Shown in pieces: positions 45,378-55,114 of a stretch of DNA of 64,000 nt. The DNA is from WHSW01 sp963749365 (GTDB lineage: Bacteria > Actinomycetota > Thermoleophilia > Solirubrobacterales > 70-9): positions 62,001 to 126,000 of the forward strand of contig CAVVME010000003.1 of NCBI GenBank assembly GCA_963749365.1. The letters are read 5' to 3'. The translations under genes and the position numbers were made by a program. The notes beneath the pieces are model-generated. The model was not told the DNA's origin. It worked only from the letters and a program-made list of their open reading frames with translations, and ran no database searches. Within the stretch, counting starts at the first letter, position 1. Each line of letters begins with the position of its first letter.

Positions 45378-47027
45378 ATGAGCGACGGCCCGGATCCGCG
45401 GCCCCGCCGAGAGGAGCTCGACGACGTTGCCGCAATGGAGGTCGTGCCGAGCGAGGAGGTGGTCGCGCCGCGCCCTCGCGCCGGGCGGCTGGCGCGCTCG
45501 ACGGCCTTCTTCGCCTTCGCGACCGGGCTCTCGCGGATCGCGGGGCTGGTCCGGGAGATCGTCGCCGCGAGCTTCTTTGGCGCCAAGGGGCAGATGTCGG
45601 CGTTCACGATCGCCTTCCAGCTCCCGAACCTGGTCCGCAGCCTGTTCGCCGACGCGGCGATCCAGGCGGCGTTCGTGCCCGTGTTCACCGAGTACCTCGA
45701 GCGCGGGGAGCGGCGCGAGGCGTTCCGGCTCGCCTCGACCCTGATCTACCTCGTCGCGCTGGTGCTCGGCCTGCTGACCGCGCTCTTCATCCTCCTCGCG
45801 CCGTTGCTGATGCCGCTGTTCGCGCCCGGATTCGGCGACGAACGCGACCAGCTCATGGTCGTGCTGGCGCAGGTCCTGTTCCCGATCCTGCTCCTGCTCG
45901 GGGTGAGCGGGATGGTGGTCGGGATTCTCAACAGCTACGACCGCTTCGGCGCCTTCGCGATCGCGCCCTTGTTCTGGAACGTGGCGATCATCGCGGTCCT
46001 GGTCGGCTTCGCGCCCCTGGTCCCCGAACAGGACGAGATCCACCTCTACGCGGTCGGGGTCGTGGTCGGGACCGTCGTCCAGCTCGCGATCTGCGCCGCC
46101 GACATCCGCAACACGCCGTTTCGGCTCCTGCGCGTCTTCGACTGGCGCTCGCCGGACGTCCGCCGGGTGCTGCTGCTGATGCTCCCGGTGACGATCAGCC
46201 TCGGGCTGATCAACTTCAACCTGCTCGTCAACAGCTTCTTCGGCAGCCTGGTCTCCGATCGGGGCCCGGCGGCGATTGACAAGGCATTCCGAATCTACAT
46301 GCTGCCCCAGGGCGTCTTCTCGGTCGCCGTCGCCACGGTCCTGTTCCCGACCCTGGCCCGGTTCGCCGCCCGCGCCGAGTACGGCGACCTGCGCGCGACG
46401 ATGGCCAACGGGATGCGCCAGATCGTCCTGCTGCTGATGCCGGCGACGGCGGCGATCCTGGTGCTCTCGGAGCCGATGGTGCGTCTCATCTACGAACGGG
46501 GCGAGTTTGGGGCCGGGCAGACCGAGCTGGTGGCGACGGCGCTCTTCTGGTTCGCCTTCTCGCTGCCGTTCAACGGTCTCTTCCTGCTCCTCACGCGCAC
46601 CTTCTTCAGCCTCCAACGCCCCTGGGTGCCATCCGCGATCGCGGCGATGAACCTCGCCGTTACCGCGCTCTTCTCCGCGGTCTTCTACGGGCCCTTCGGG
46701 GTAGGCGGGATTGTCGCCGCGACCGCGATCGCGACCGGCGCCAGCGTCGCCGTGCAGAGCGAGATCCTGCGCCGCCAGCTGGGCCGGCTCGAGCTCGGTC
46801 GCCTGGCCTGGACGACGGCGCGGGTGACGCTTGCTTCGGCGGCGCTGGCCGCAGCCAGCTACGCGACCTGGCGCCTGCTCGACGAAGCGCTCGGCCGTGG
46901 CCTGGCCGGCCAGATCGCGTCGCTCGGGGTCGCCCTGGCGCTCGGGGCCGCCGTCTACGGGATCGCGATCACCTTGCTGCGGATTCCTGAGGCGTCACAG
47001 ATCTGGGGCCTCGCCCGGCGACGCTAG
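45378..47027 (+). CDS. murJ: Lipid II flippase MurJ
   Basis: A 549-residue MOP-superfamily protein with about fourteen membrane helices. Family motifs include FATGLSRIAGLVREIVAASF, FQLPNLVRSLFADAAIQAAF, the YMLPQGVFSVAVATVLFPTL stretch and RPWVPSAIAAMNLAV. MurJ moves lipid-linked peptidoglycan precursor across the membrane. A charged 35-residue N-terminal extension precedes the first helix. Confidence 0.94.
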   Translation: MSDGPDPRPRREELDDVAAMEVVPSEEVVAPRPRAGRLARSTAFFAFATGLSRIAGLVREIVAASFFGAKGQMSAFTIAFQLPNLVRSLFADAAIQAAFVPVFTEYLERGERREAFRLASTLIYLVALVLGLLTALFILLAPLLMPLFAPGFGDERDQLMVVLAQVLFPILLLLGVSGMVVGILNSYDRFGAFAIAPLFWNVAIIAVLVGFAPLVPEQDEIHLYAVGVVVGTVVQLAICAADIRNTPFRLLRVFDWRSPDVRRVLLLMLPVTISLGLINFNLLVNSFFGSLVSDRGPAAIDKAFRIYMLPQGVFSVAVATVLFPTLARFAARAEYGDLRATMANGMRQIVLLLMPATAAILVLSEPMVRLIYERGEFGAGQTELVATALFWFAFSLPFNGLFLLLTRTFFSLQRPWVPSAIAAMNLAVTALFSAVFYGPFGVGGIVAATAIATGASVAVQSEILRRQLGRLELGRLAWTTARVTLASAALAAASYATWRLLDEALGRGLAGQIASLGVALALGAAVYGIAITLLRIPEASQIWGLARRR

Positions 47028-47051
47028 GCGGCGCGGCCCCGCCGACCACAC

Positions 47052-47097
47052 CGAACGTCCCGGACTCCCTCGCCGGCGGGGGACTGCGGGACGTTCG
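47052..47097 (+). terminator. Bidirectional terminator between murJ and the RTX-like gene
   Basis: An 11-bp perfect stem (CGAACGTCCCG with CGGGACGTTCG) closes a loop that can itself pair. It lies between two convergent genes, the right place for a shared terminator. Confidence 0.6.
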
Positions 47098-47107
47098 TCG
47101 CTGCAGG

Positions 47108-47668
47108 CTAGATCCCGGAGACCTGCTCACAGGCCTTGGCCCTGTCGTCGCCCTTGCCGCCCGAGCAGCGGTCGGGCTCGCTGCCGCCGTCGAGCTGGTC
47201 GTCCTCCTGCTCGCCGAACAGGTCGTCCCTGCCTGAGTTCCCATTCAGGCGATCGTCGCCGCCGGCGCCGTAGATCGTGTCAGCGCCCGCGCCGCCGACC
47301 AGGCGCGGCCCCTCCGAGCCGCCGCCGGAATCGTCGCCGGCGTCGCCGAACACCCTGTCGGCGCCCGTGTCGGCCTCGATCCGGTCGCTGCCCGTACCGC
47401 CGCAGATCACGTCCTTGCCGCCGAGGCCGTTGAGGAAGTCGTTGCCCGCGCCGCCGTTGATCACGTCGACGCCGTTGGTTCCGGTGACCCGGTCGGTCCC
47501 GCCGCCAATCGGCCCGCCCTGGTTGTCCTCGGTCACCGTGACCTGCTTGCCGTCGCACCGCGCGCCCCCGCCGGCGCCGGTTGCGGCGGCGCCCGAGAGC
47601 GCCAGCGCCGCCGCGGCGCCGAGCGCGCCCAGGGCGCCGGCGACGCGCAGTCCTCGCCCGGCGTTCAC
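47108..47668 (-). CDS. Exported RTX-like calcium-binding protein
   Basis: A 186-residue protein. A signal peptide (about 1-25) is followed by seven to eight RTX nonapeptide-like repeats (GGAGNDFLNG, GGTGSDRIEA, GGAGADTIYG, GAGGDDRLNG, GGSEPDRCSG, GGKGDD). RTX repeats form a calcium-bound beta roll. Two cysteine pairs may add disulfides. The GTG at 47668 follows TACGGT by 6 bases. It has no catalytic domain, so it is probably a secreted binding or matrix protein. Confidence 0.85.
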   Translation of the reverse strand: MNAGRGLRVAGALGALGAAAALALSGAAATGAGGGARCDGKQVTVTEDNQGGPIGGGTDRVTGTNGVDVINGGAGNDFLNGLGGKDVICGGTGSDRIEADTGADRVFGDAGDDSGGGSEGPRLVGGAGADTIYGAGGDDRLNGNSGRDDLFGEQEDDQLDGGSEPDRCSGGKGDDRAKACEQVSGI

Positions 47669-47674
47669 TCCCGC

Positions 47675-47680
47675 ACCGTA
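47675..47680 (-). promoter_or_regulatory. Probable -10 (TACGGT) of the RTX-like gene
   Basis: TACGGT on the minus strand lies 6 bases before the GTG at 47668. Confidence 0.5.
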
Positions 47681-47709
47681 GCCGCAACGGCGCTTGCAAG
47701 CAAACGATG

Positions 47710-47725
47710 TGTGAGTGGGGTCACA
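47710..47725. promoter_or_regulatory. CRP/FNR-type palindrome TGTGA-N6-TCACA
   Basis: A perfect match to the cyclic-AMP receptor protein half-site pair lies between the divergent RTX-like and M23 peptidase genes. Its centre is about 50 bases upstream of the RTX start, so a CRP-like regulator could act on both genes. Confidence 0.6.
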
Positions 47726-47770
47726 TATCCCGCAACTTCGGCGGCCGAGGCTGTTATCTCCGCAGAGGCA

Positions 47771-47866
47771 ATCGCCCGCGCAAGCAGTCCGGCTGAGTCG
47801 ATGCCGGACGCCGCGGGCGATCACCACCCCGGCGCCGCCGAACGGCGCCCAGCGCGCACCGCGCGT
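47771..47866 (+). ncRNA. Structured 5' leader of the M23 peptidase gene
   Basis: Three successive helical domains: a 10-bp stem (47771-47780 with 47812-47821) topped by a 7-bp stem (87-93 with 803-809, offset 47700/47000), then a 7-bp hairpin (47831-47849), then a 6-bp hairpin (47852-47866). They lie directly before the AGAGG ribosome-binding site. No known riboswitch consensus was recognised, including the cyclic-di-AMP class often found before cell-wall hydrolases. Confidence 0.45.
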
Positions 47867-47891
47867 CGAACCGGAAGAGGTGACCGAGGGC

Positions 47892-48497
47892 ATGCCACGC
47901 ATGCGAGCCACAACCCGACTGCTGACCAACGCCGCCGTGTTCGCGGTCGCGCTGCTCTCGAACGGGCTCGCGCTCGCCGCCGAGCCGCCGGCCGCCGGGC
48001 AGGCTCCCGCGCAAGCCCAGGGCCATGACCAGTCGTCCCCGCAGCCCGCCCGAGAGCGTTCGCGGGCGCGGGGACGGGTCGTGCCGGTCGTCGGGCGCCC
48101 CGACTACGGCACCGCGGAGAACGGCTTCGGGGCCGCGCGCTCGGGTCATGTTCACGCCGGGCAGGACGTCTTCGCCGCGGCCGGCGCGCCGGTGGTCGCG
48201 GTCGCCGACGGCGTGATCGCCGAGCGCGGCAGCGACACCGGCCAGGGCAACTACGTCTACCTCTACGACACCGACCGCAGGCAGACCTACGTCTACATGC
48301 ACCTGATCGAGCCCGCCGAGGTCGGAGCGGGCGAGCGCGTGCGCGCCGGCGAGCGCCTCGGCGGCGTCGGCTGCACGGGGTCGTGCTGGGGCGACCACCT
48401 GCACTTCGAGATCCGTGCCGGGCGCGGGATCGTCGGCGAGGCGCGGGACCCACTGCCGGCGCTCACCGGCTGGCGCTCGCTCGAGCGCCCGCGCTGA
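47892..48497 (+). CDS. M23-family (LytM-like) peptidoglycan endopeptidase
   Basis: A 201-residue secreted peptidase. A signal peptide ending in LALA (about residue 29) and a disordered linker precede the LytM zinc site: HAGQD in GHVHAGQDVFAAAG and the second pair in GDHLHFEIRAG. All four ligands (His, Asp, His, His) appear intact, so it should cut peptide cross-links in peptidoglycan. The ATG at 47892 lies behind an AGAGG box. The long structured leader and CRP-like site suggest tight control. Confidence 0.88.
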   Translation: MPRMRATTRLLTNAAVFAVALLSNGLALAAEPPAAGQAPAQAQGHDQSSPQPARERSRARGRVVPVVGRPDYGTAENGFGAARSGHVHAGQDVFAAAGAPVVAVADGVIAERGSDTGQGNYVYLYDTDRRQTYVYMHLIEPAEVGAGERVRAGERLGGVGCTGSCWGDHLHFEIRAGRGIVGEARDPLPALTGWRSLERPR

Positions 48498-48514
48498 TCG
48501 CCGCGGACGCTCGC

Positions 48515-48520
48515 CATACT
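48515..48520 (+). promoter_or_regulatory. Probable -10 (CATACT) of lepA
   Basis: CATACT lies 11 bases before the ATG at 48532. Confidence 0.4.
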
Positions 48521-48531
48521 GAGCGGCCCTG

Positions 48532-50323
<1,792 letters not shown>

Positions 50324-50331
<8 letters not shown>

Positions 50332-50728
50332 CCGCGAGCATCGCGAGCGCCTGGTCCGCGAAGGATTCGAGGCCTTCAACCGAGGCGATGCCGAAGCGGT
50401 GCTCGCGGTCCTCGACCCCGCGGTCGAGAGCCACGTCGGCCCGTCGCTGGCAAACACGGGGACCTGGCACGGGCACGCGGGCTTCCTCGAGATGCTGAGG
50501 ATCTGGGGGGAGGCGTTCGCAACCCAGCGCAACACCGTGGTCTCGCTCAGCTTCCCGGACGACGATCACGTCATCGCCGAGACCCGTCAGGCGGGGGTGG
50601 GCGCCGGCAGCGGCGTCCCGGTCGAGATGCCCGTCTACTTCCTGTTCGAGGTGCCGGACGAGCTCGCGGTCCGCGTTCACCTCTACGCGGACGCCGAGGC
50701 CGCCTTCGCCGCGGCGGCGTCCGAATAG
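50324..50728 (+). CDS. SnoaL/NTF2-like protein
   Basis: A 134-residue single-domain NTF2-like fold. The opening helix (RLVREGFEAFNRGDAEAVLAVL) and the strands ending VPVEMPVYFLFEVPDELAV are typical. Members are ketosteroid-isomerase-like enzymes or small-molecule binders. The start ATG overlaps the last codons of lepA by 8 bases. The substrate is unknown. Confidence 0.78.
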
Positions 50729-50731
50729 ACT
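50726..50731 (+). promoter_or_regulatory. Probable -10 (TAGACT) of the dehydratase pair
   Basis: TAGACT lies 10 bases before the ATG at 50742. It overlaps the stop codon of the preceding gene. Confidence 0.5.
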
Positions 50732-50741
50732 GCCGCGCTCG

Positions 50742-51182
50742 ATGGCGGTGCAGACCGAAGCGGTGGGCAAGACCTGGGAGCCGGCCTCGTTCGAGGTCGA
50801 GGCCGAGCGGATCGCCCGCTACGCGGACGCGGTTGGCGAGCCGAGCCCGGTCCACCGCGACGCCGACGCGGCCCGCGCGGCCGGCTTTCGCGACGTCGTC
50901 GCCCCGCCGATGTTCTGCGTCGTCTACAGCGCCGTGGCGATGGCGCCGGCGATCCTCGACCCCAAGGTCGGGATGAACTTCGCGGCGATGGTCCACGGCG
51001 GGCAGGAGTTCGAGTGGGCAGAGCCGGTCTGCGCCGGCGACACGATCACGACCACCGTCAGCTGCGAACAGATCTCGGAGCGAAGCGGGATGGGCTTCTA
51101 CGTCTTCGAGTCGATCTCCGTCAACCAGAACGGAGAGCGGACGGTGCGGGCGACCTGGACCAACATCGTGCGCGGTGTCTGA
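50742..51182 (+). CDS. FAS1-type/MaoC N-terminal hot-dog dehydratase subunit
   Basis: A 146-residue hot-dog protein. The hydratase motif is degenerate (GEPSPVHRD, with Glu for the catalytic Asp), as in the non-catalytic HadA/HadC-type partner subunits. It is followed within 16 bases by a second hot-dog gene with an intact motif, so the two should form a heterodimer that dehydrates 3-hydroxyacyl thioesters. Confidence 0.85.
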   Translation: MAVQTEAVGKTWEPASFEVEAERIARYADAVGEPSPVHRDADAARAAGFRDVVAPPMFCVVYSAVAMAPAILDPKVGMNFAAMVHGGQEFEWAEPVCAGDTITTTVSCEQISERSGMGFYVFESISVNQNGERTVRATWTNIVRGV

Positions 51183-51197
51183 GGGAGGAGCGAGCGG

Positions 51198-51593
51198 GTG
51201 AGCGAGTTCGAGGTCGGCGACCGGCTTCCCGAGCTGCGGGTGACGCCCGACGCCGGTTTGACCAAGCGCTATGCCGACGCCTCCGGGGATATGAACCCGA
51301 TCCACATCGACGAGCAGTTTGCGAAGTCGGTCGGCCTGCCCGGCTGCATCCTGCACGGTCTCTGGACGATGGCTCAGGTCGCTCGCGCGCACAGCGCCGT
51401 CGCCGACGGCGACCCACGTGCGCTGCGACGCCTGCGGGTCCAGTTTCGCGGCATGGGCTTTCCCGAGCAGGAGGTCGTCGTCTCCTCGACCGTGACCGAG
51501 GCCGACGCGGACCGGATCGTGACCGCGACCGAGGCCACCCAGGGCGAGAACCAGGTCATCCGCAACGCCGAGGCCGAGCTCGCGCTCGGCTGA
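51198..51593 (+). CDS. MaoC-family hydratase/dehydratase subunit
   Basis: A 131-residue hot-dog protein with the complete hydratase-2 motif YADASGDMNPIHIDEQFAKS (catalytic Asp and His) and GLPGCILHGLWTM. It is the likely catalytic partner of the upstream subunit, in fatty-acid or polyketide dehydration, or in beta-oxidation-type hydration. The GTG start lies behind a GGGAGGAG box. Confidence 0.88.
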   Translation: MSEFEVGDRLPELRVTPDAGLTKRYADASGDMNPIHIDEQFAKSVGLPGCILHGLWTMAQVARAHSAVADGDPRALRRLRVQFRGMGFPEQEVVVSSTVTEADADRIVTATEATQGENQVIRNAEAELALG

Positions 51594-51641
51594 GCGGACG
51601 GGCCATCTGGCCCGTGACCGGGCGTTCGCGGCGCCCGTTCC

Positions 51642-51647
51642 TAGAAT
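51642..51647 (+). promoter_or_regulatory. Probable -10 (TAGAAT) of hrcA
   Basis: TAGAAT lies 6 bases before the GTG at 51654. No CIRCE operator is visible nearby. Confidence 0.55.
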
Positions 51648-51653
51648 CAGGGT

Positions 51654-52676
51654 GTGCTCAGCGAGCGCCAACAGCGGATCCTCAACCTGGCCGTCGACGC
51701 CTACCTGGAGTCGGGCAAGCCCGTGGGCTCGGCAATGATCGCCGACGGCGAGGAGCTCGAATGGGGCCGCTCGACGGTCAGGGCCGAGCTCGCGACGCTC
51801 GAGCGCGAGGGCTACCTCACCCACCCTCACCCGTCCGCGGGCAGGGTGCCGACCGATTCGGGCTATCGCTTCTACGCGGACGCGCTGCTCGTTGCCGGCG
51901 CCGCCCCGGGGCCCGCCACCGGCACGCTCGACCTCTCGCGGATGCGGCGCGAGATCGAGGAGGCGCTGCGCGAGACGGCCTCCGCGCTCTCGCGGATGAC
52001 GGACCTGCTCGCGGTGGCGACCGGCCCACCGCCCTCGGCGGCGCGCGTTCACCGGGTCGAGGCGCTGCAGCTTCAGCCGCGGGTCGTGATGGTCGTCGTG
52101 ATCGCCTCCAACGGGGCGGTGACGAAGCGGATGTTCAACTTCGCCGAGCCCGTCGACCCCGGCCTTGTCGAGTGGGCCTCGAGCTTTCTCAACGAGCGCC
52201 TCGCCGGGCTCGCGCTCGGCGCCCGGATGACGGGCGACCGGCTCGACGATCCCGAGCTCGGCCCGGCCGAGCGCGGGTTCCTGGTCGAGATCCGCGACGC
52301 CTTCTCGGGCCTCGAGCAGGGCGCCGAGTCCGACCTCTACGTCGAGGGCGCTGCGCGGCTGCTCTCCGCCGAGCACGCTCCCGACCTGCCGCGAGCCGAC
52401 TCGCTGATGCGGGCGCTCGAGCGGCGGGCGAACCTGCTCGAGGTGCTGCGCACGACCCTCGACGAGCGCTCGGTCTTCATGTGGATCGGGGGCGAGAACC
52501 CGGCGCCTGAGCTGCGCTCGGTCAGCTTCGTCGGCGCCAACTACGGGCTCGGCTATCGCAACCTCGGCGCGGTCGGGGTCGTCGGCCCGCTGCGGATGGA
52601 CTACGCGACCGCGATCGCCTCGGTGCGCGAGGCTGCCGGGGAGCTGTCGCGCTTCTTCGAGTCGGTCTACGAATAG
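51654..52676 (+). CDS. hrcA: Heat-inducible transcription repressor HrcA
   Basis: A 340-residue HrcA. The N-terminal winged helix (RQQRILNLAVDAYLESGKPV, WGRSTVRAELATLEREGYL, HPSAGRVPTDSGYRFY) binds CIRCE operators. The GAF-like and dimerisation domains follow (to GLGYRNLGAVGVVGPLRMDY). HrcA normally represses grpE-dnaK or groE genes; none are in this window. Its stop overlaps the dnaJ start by one base (TAGTG). Confidence 0.94.
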   Translation: MLSERQQRILNLAVDAYLESGKPVGSAMIADGEELEWGRSTVRAELATLEREGYLTHPHPSAGRVPTDSGYRFYADALLVAGAAPGPATGTLDLSRMRREIEEALRETASALSRMTDLLAVATGPPPSAARVHRVEALQLQPRVVMVVVIASNGAVTKRMFNFAEPVDPGLVEWASSFLNERLAGLALGARMTGDRLDDPELGPAERGFLVEIRDAFSGLEQGAESDLYVEGAARLLSAEHAPDLPRADSLMRALERRANLLEVLRTTLDERSVFMWIGGENPAPELRSVSFVGANYGLGYRNLGAVGVVGPLRMDYATAIASVREAAGELSRFFESVYE

Positions 52677-53752
52677 TGCCGCGCGACTACTACGAGGTGC
52701 TCGGGATCGAGCGGGGGTCCGGTGAGGCGGAGATCAAGCGGGCGTTCCGGAGCCTCGCCCGCGACCTGCATCCCGACGTCAACCGCGACGATCCCGAGGC
52801 CGAGGAGAAGTTCAAGCTGGCCGCCGAGGCCTACGAGGTGCTCTCGGACCCCGAGCGGCGTCGCACCTACGACGCCTTCGGGCACGAGGGCCTGCGCTCG
52901 GGAGGCTGGGCGCCGCACACGCAGGGCAGCGTCGAGGACATCCTCTCGGCCTTCTTCGGCGGCGACTCGCCGTTCGGTGACCTGTTCGGGCGCGGGCGAG
53001 CCGGGCCGGCCGGCGGCGCCGACATCGCGGTCGGCGCCCAGGTCACGCTGACCGATGTCCTCACCGGTGGCGAGCGCCAGGTCCACTTCGAGGCGGTCTC
53101 GGTCTGCGAGCACTGCCGCGGCAACGGCGCCGAGCCGGGGACGCCGATCCACACCTGCGAGACCTGCGGCGGCGCCGGGCGCGTGCAGCAGGTTCGGCGC
53201 AGCGCCTTCGGCCAGCTCGTCCAGACCGGAGCGTGCCCGAGCTGCGCCGGCGCGGGCAAGATCGCCGAGCAGCCCTGCGAACGGTGCGACGGGGTCGGCC
53301 GTGAGCTGCGCGAGCGGACCTGGGACGTCGAAGTGCCGGCCGGGATCGAGTCCGGGCAACGGATCAGGATCGCCGGTGCCGGGCACGCCGGCGAGCCCGG
53401 AGGGCCGCCGGGGGACCTCTACGTCGAGATCCGGGTCGACGACGACGAGCGCTTCGAGCGCCGCGGACAGGACCTGGTCACCGTGGTCAAGGTCCCGGTC
53501 ACCGTGGCGCTGGTCGGTGGTGTGGTCAGCGCCCCGACGCTCGACGGCGAGCGCGAGGTCAAGCTGCCCGCCGGGACCCAGCCCGGCCACACGGTGCGGC
53601 TCAAGGGCCTCGGTTTGCCCTCGTTGCGCAACGGGTCGCGCGGCTCCGAGCACGTGGTGATCGACGTCGAGGTGCCGAGCAAGCTCAGCCGCGAGCAGAA
53701 GGAGCTCGCCAAGCGCCTGCACCAGTCGCTGGTCGACGACGGCCGCGCGTGA
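52676..53752 (+). CDS. dnaJ: Molecular chaperone DnaJ
   Basis: A 358-residue type I DnaJ. The J domain carries HPD at 32-34 (ARDLHPDVN). Four CxxCxGxG zinc motifs follow (CEHCRGNG, CETCGGAG, CPSCAGAG, CERCDGVG), then the C-terminal substrate domains. The Gly/Phe linker is short. It stimulates DnaK ATPase; dnaK is encoded elsewhere. The GTG start is fixed by the TAGTG overlap with hrcA. Confidence 0.96.
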   Translation: MPRDYYEVLGIERGSGEAEIKRAFRSLARDLHPDVNRDDPEAEEKFKLAAEAYEVLSDPERRRTYDAFGHEGLRSGGWAPHTQGSVEDILSAFFGGDSPFGDLFGRGRAGPAGGADIAVGAQVTLTDVLTGGERQVHFEAVSVCEHCRGNGAEPGTPIHTCETCGGAGRVQQVRRSAFGQLVQTGACPSCAGAGKIAEQPCERCDGVGRELRERTWDVEVPAGIESGQRIRIAGAGHAGEPGGPPGDLYVEIRVDDDERFERRGQDLVTVVKVPVTVALVGGVVSAPTLDGEREVKLPAGTQPGHTVRLKGLGLPSLRNGSRGSEHVVIDVEVPSKLSREQKELAKRLHQSLVDDGRA

Positions 53753-54600
53753 TCCGGCTCGCGGTTCGCTGCCGGGCCGAGCTCGGCGAGCGCGTCCTCG
53801 CCGAGCTGCTCGAGCTGGCGCCGGGCGGGGTCGAGGAGGAGCAGGGCGGGGGCTGGGTCGAGTACGCGATCTACGGCCCGCCCGGGGAGCTGCCGGAGTT
53901 GCCGGCGCTCGAGGCTGCGGCCGGGGACGGCCTGGTCGAGATCAGTTCGACCGAGATCCCCGACGACTGGGCGGACCGCTGGCGCGACTTTCACCAGCCG
54001 GTCTCGATCGCAAACGGCCGCATCGTCGTCCGCCCCTCCTGGGCCGAGTCTCGAGCGGGAGCGGAGCAGCCGGCGGTTGATGTGATCATCGACCCGGGAC
54101 AGGCCTTTGGCACCGGCGCCCACGCGACGACCGCGCTCTGCCTGGAGCTGCTGGTCGATCTCGCCGACGCCGGGGAAGCCGAGGGGGAGCTGGTCGACCT
54201 CGGGACCGGGTCGGGGGTGCTGGCGATTGCCGCCGCGAAGCTCGGCTGGGGACCCGTGGTCGCTTGCGACAGCGAGCCGGCGGCGCTCGAGGCCGCCGAG
54301 CGGAACGCGACCGTCAACGGCGTCGAGCTCGAGCTCGAGCGGGTCAACCTGCGCGACGCGCGGGCGCCCGTCGCCTCGACCATGGTCGCCAACCTGACCG
54401 CGCCACTGCTCGTGTCCGTCGCCGATCGGCTCGCCGACCGTCCGCGGGCGCTGATCTGCTCGGGCCTGCTCGCGGCGGAGGTCGAGCGGGTGGGACTTGC
54501 GCTGGCCGGGTCAGGGCTGGAGCCGGTCGAGCGCCGCGCCCGCGGCGACTGGGCCGCGCTCCTGGCCCGCCGGTCCGATTCCGGCCCCGGGCCGGGTTAG
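53749..54600 (+). CDS. prmA: Ribosomal protein L11 methyltransferase
   Basis: A 283-residue SAM-dependent enzyme. The PrmA N-terminal domain is followed by DPGQAFGTGAHATTALCLEL and the SAM motif VDLGTGSGVLAIAAAKLG. The catalytic NLTA motif (VANLTAPLL) is also present. It trimethylates L11. The GTG overlaps the dnaJ stop, matching the conserved dnaJ-prmA neighbourhood. Confidence 0.93.
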   Translation: MIRLAVRCRAELGERVLAELLELAPGGVEEEQGGGWVEYAIYGPPGELPELPALEAAAGDGLVEISSTEIPDDWADRWRDFHQPVSIANGRIVVRPSWAESRAGAEQPAVDVIIDPGQAFGTGAHATTALCLELLVDLADAGEAEGELVDLGTGSGVLAIAAAKLGWGPVVACDSEPAALEAAERNATVNGVELELERVNLRDARAPVASTMVANLTAPLLVSVADRLADRPRALICSGLLAAEVERVGLALAGSGLEPVERRARGDWAALLARRSDSGPGPG

Positions 54601-54603
54601 GGT
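54598..54603 (+). promoter_or_regulatory. Probable -10 (TAGGGT) of the four-helix membrane protein gene
   Basis: TAGGGT lies 7 bases before the ATG at 54611 and overlaps the prmA stop. Confidence 0.5.
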
Positions 54604-54610
54604 ACGGGCG

Positions 54611-55105
54611 ATGACGACCCTCGCCGTCACCTTCTATGACGTCGTCGTCTGGCTGCACGTGACCGCGGTCGTGGTCGCCTTCGGCCCGACCTTCGCCTTC
54701 GGCATCTACATCGCGATGACGACCCGCAACCACCCGCGCAGCATTCCCGCGGCGCTCGAGGCCCAGAACGCGGTCAACCGCACGCTGGTGACGATCGGGG
54801 GGATCGTCGTGCTGCTCTCGGGCCTCTACCTGGCGGCCGACGGCGACTGGTTCGACGAGGCCTTCATCGCGGTCGGGATCGTCGCGATCATAGTCCTGCT
54901 CGGGCTCGTTCACGGCTACTTCCTGCCCCACGATCGCCGCGCGCTGACGGCCGCGAAGCGCGACATCGAGGCGGCCGGAAGCGATCGGGTGGAGTTCGGC
55001 GAGGAGTTCAACCGTGCGAGCCTCGCCAGCGCCCGGGTCGGCCCGATCGCCGGCCTGATCGTCGTCATCGCGATCTACTTCATGGTCGCGAAGCCGTTTC
55101 TCTAA
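54611..55105 (+). CDS. Four-helix membrane protein (DUF2269-like)
   Basis: A 164-residue integral membrane protein with helices at about 8-30, 55-75, 82-102 and 143-161. A His in VVVWLHVTAVVVAFG and another in LVHGYFLPHD could be haem or metal ligands. It resembles the DUF2269 family of small predicted membrane proteins of unknown function. Confidence 0.72.
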   Translation: MTTLAVTFYDVVVWLHVTAVVVAFGPTFAFGIYIAMTTRNHPRSIPAALEAQNAVNRTLVTIGGIVVLLSGLYLAADGDWFDEAFIAVGIVAIIVLLGLVHGYFLPHDRRALTAAKRDIEAAGSDRVEFGEEFNRASLASARVGPIAGLIVVIAIYFMVAKPFL

Positions 55106-55114
55106 GCGTCTGCG

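Noticed and set aside
45348..46616. Long minus-strand frame upstream of rpsT
   Set aside because: It is antisense to murJ and repetitive in Asp/Arg/Glu/Gln. S20 begins at its canonical MANIASQKKR.
47701..47891. Cyclic-di-AMP (ydaO-type) riboswitch before the M23 peptidase
   Set aside because: The position fits, but the conserved core segments (the GGGGAA-type and CAGCTAACC-type blocks) are not present.
51594..51653. CIRCE operator before hrcA
   Set aside because: No TTAGCACTC/GAGTGCTAA or close variant is present in the gap; only an unrelated GGCC-rich repeat.
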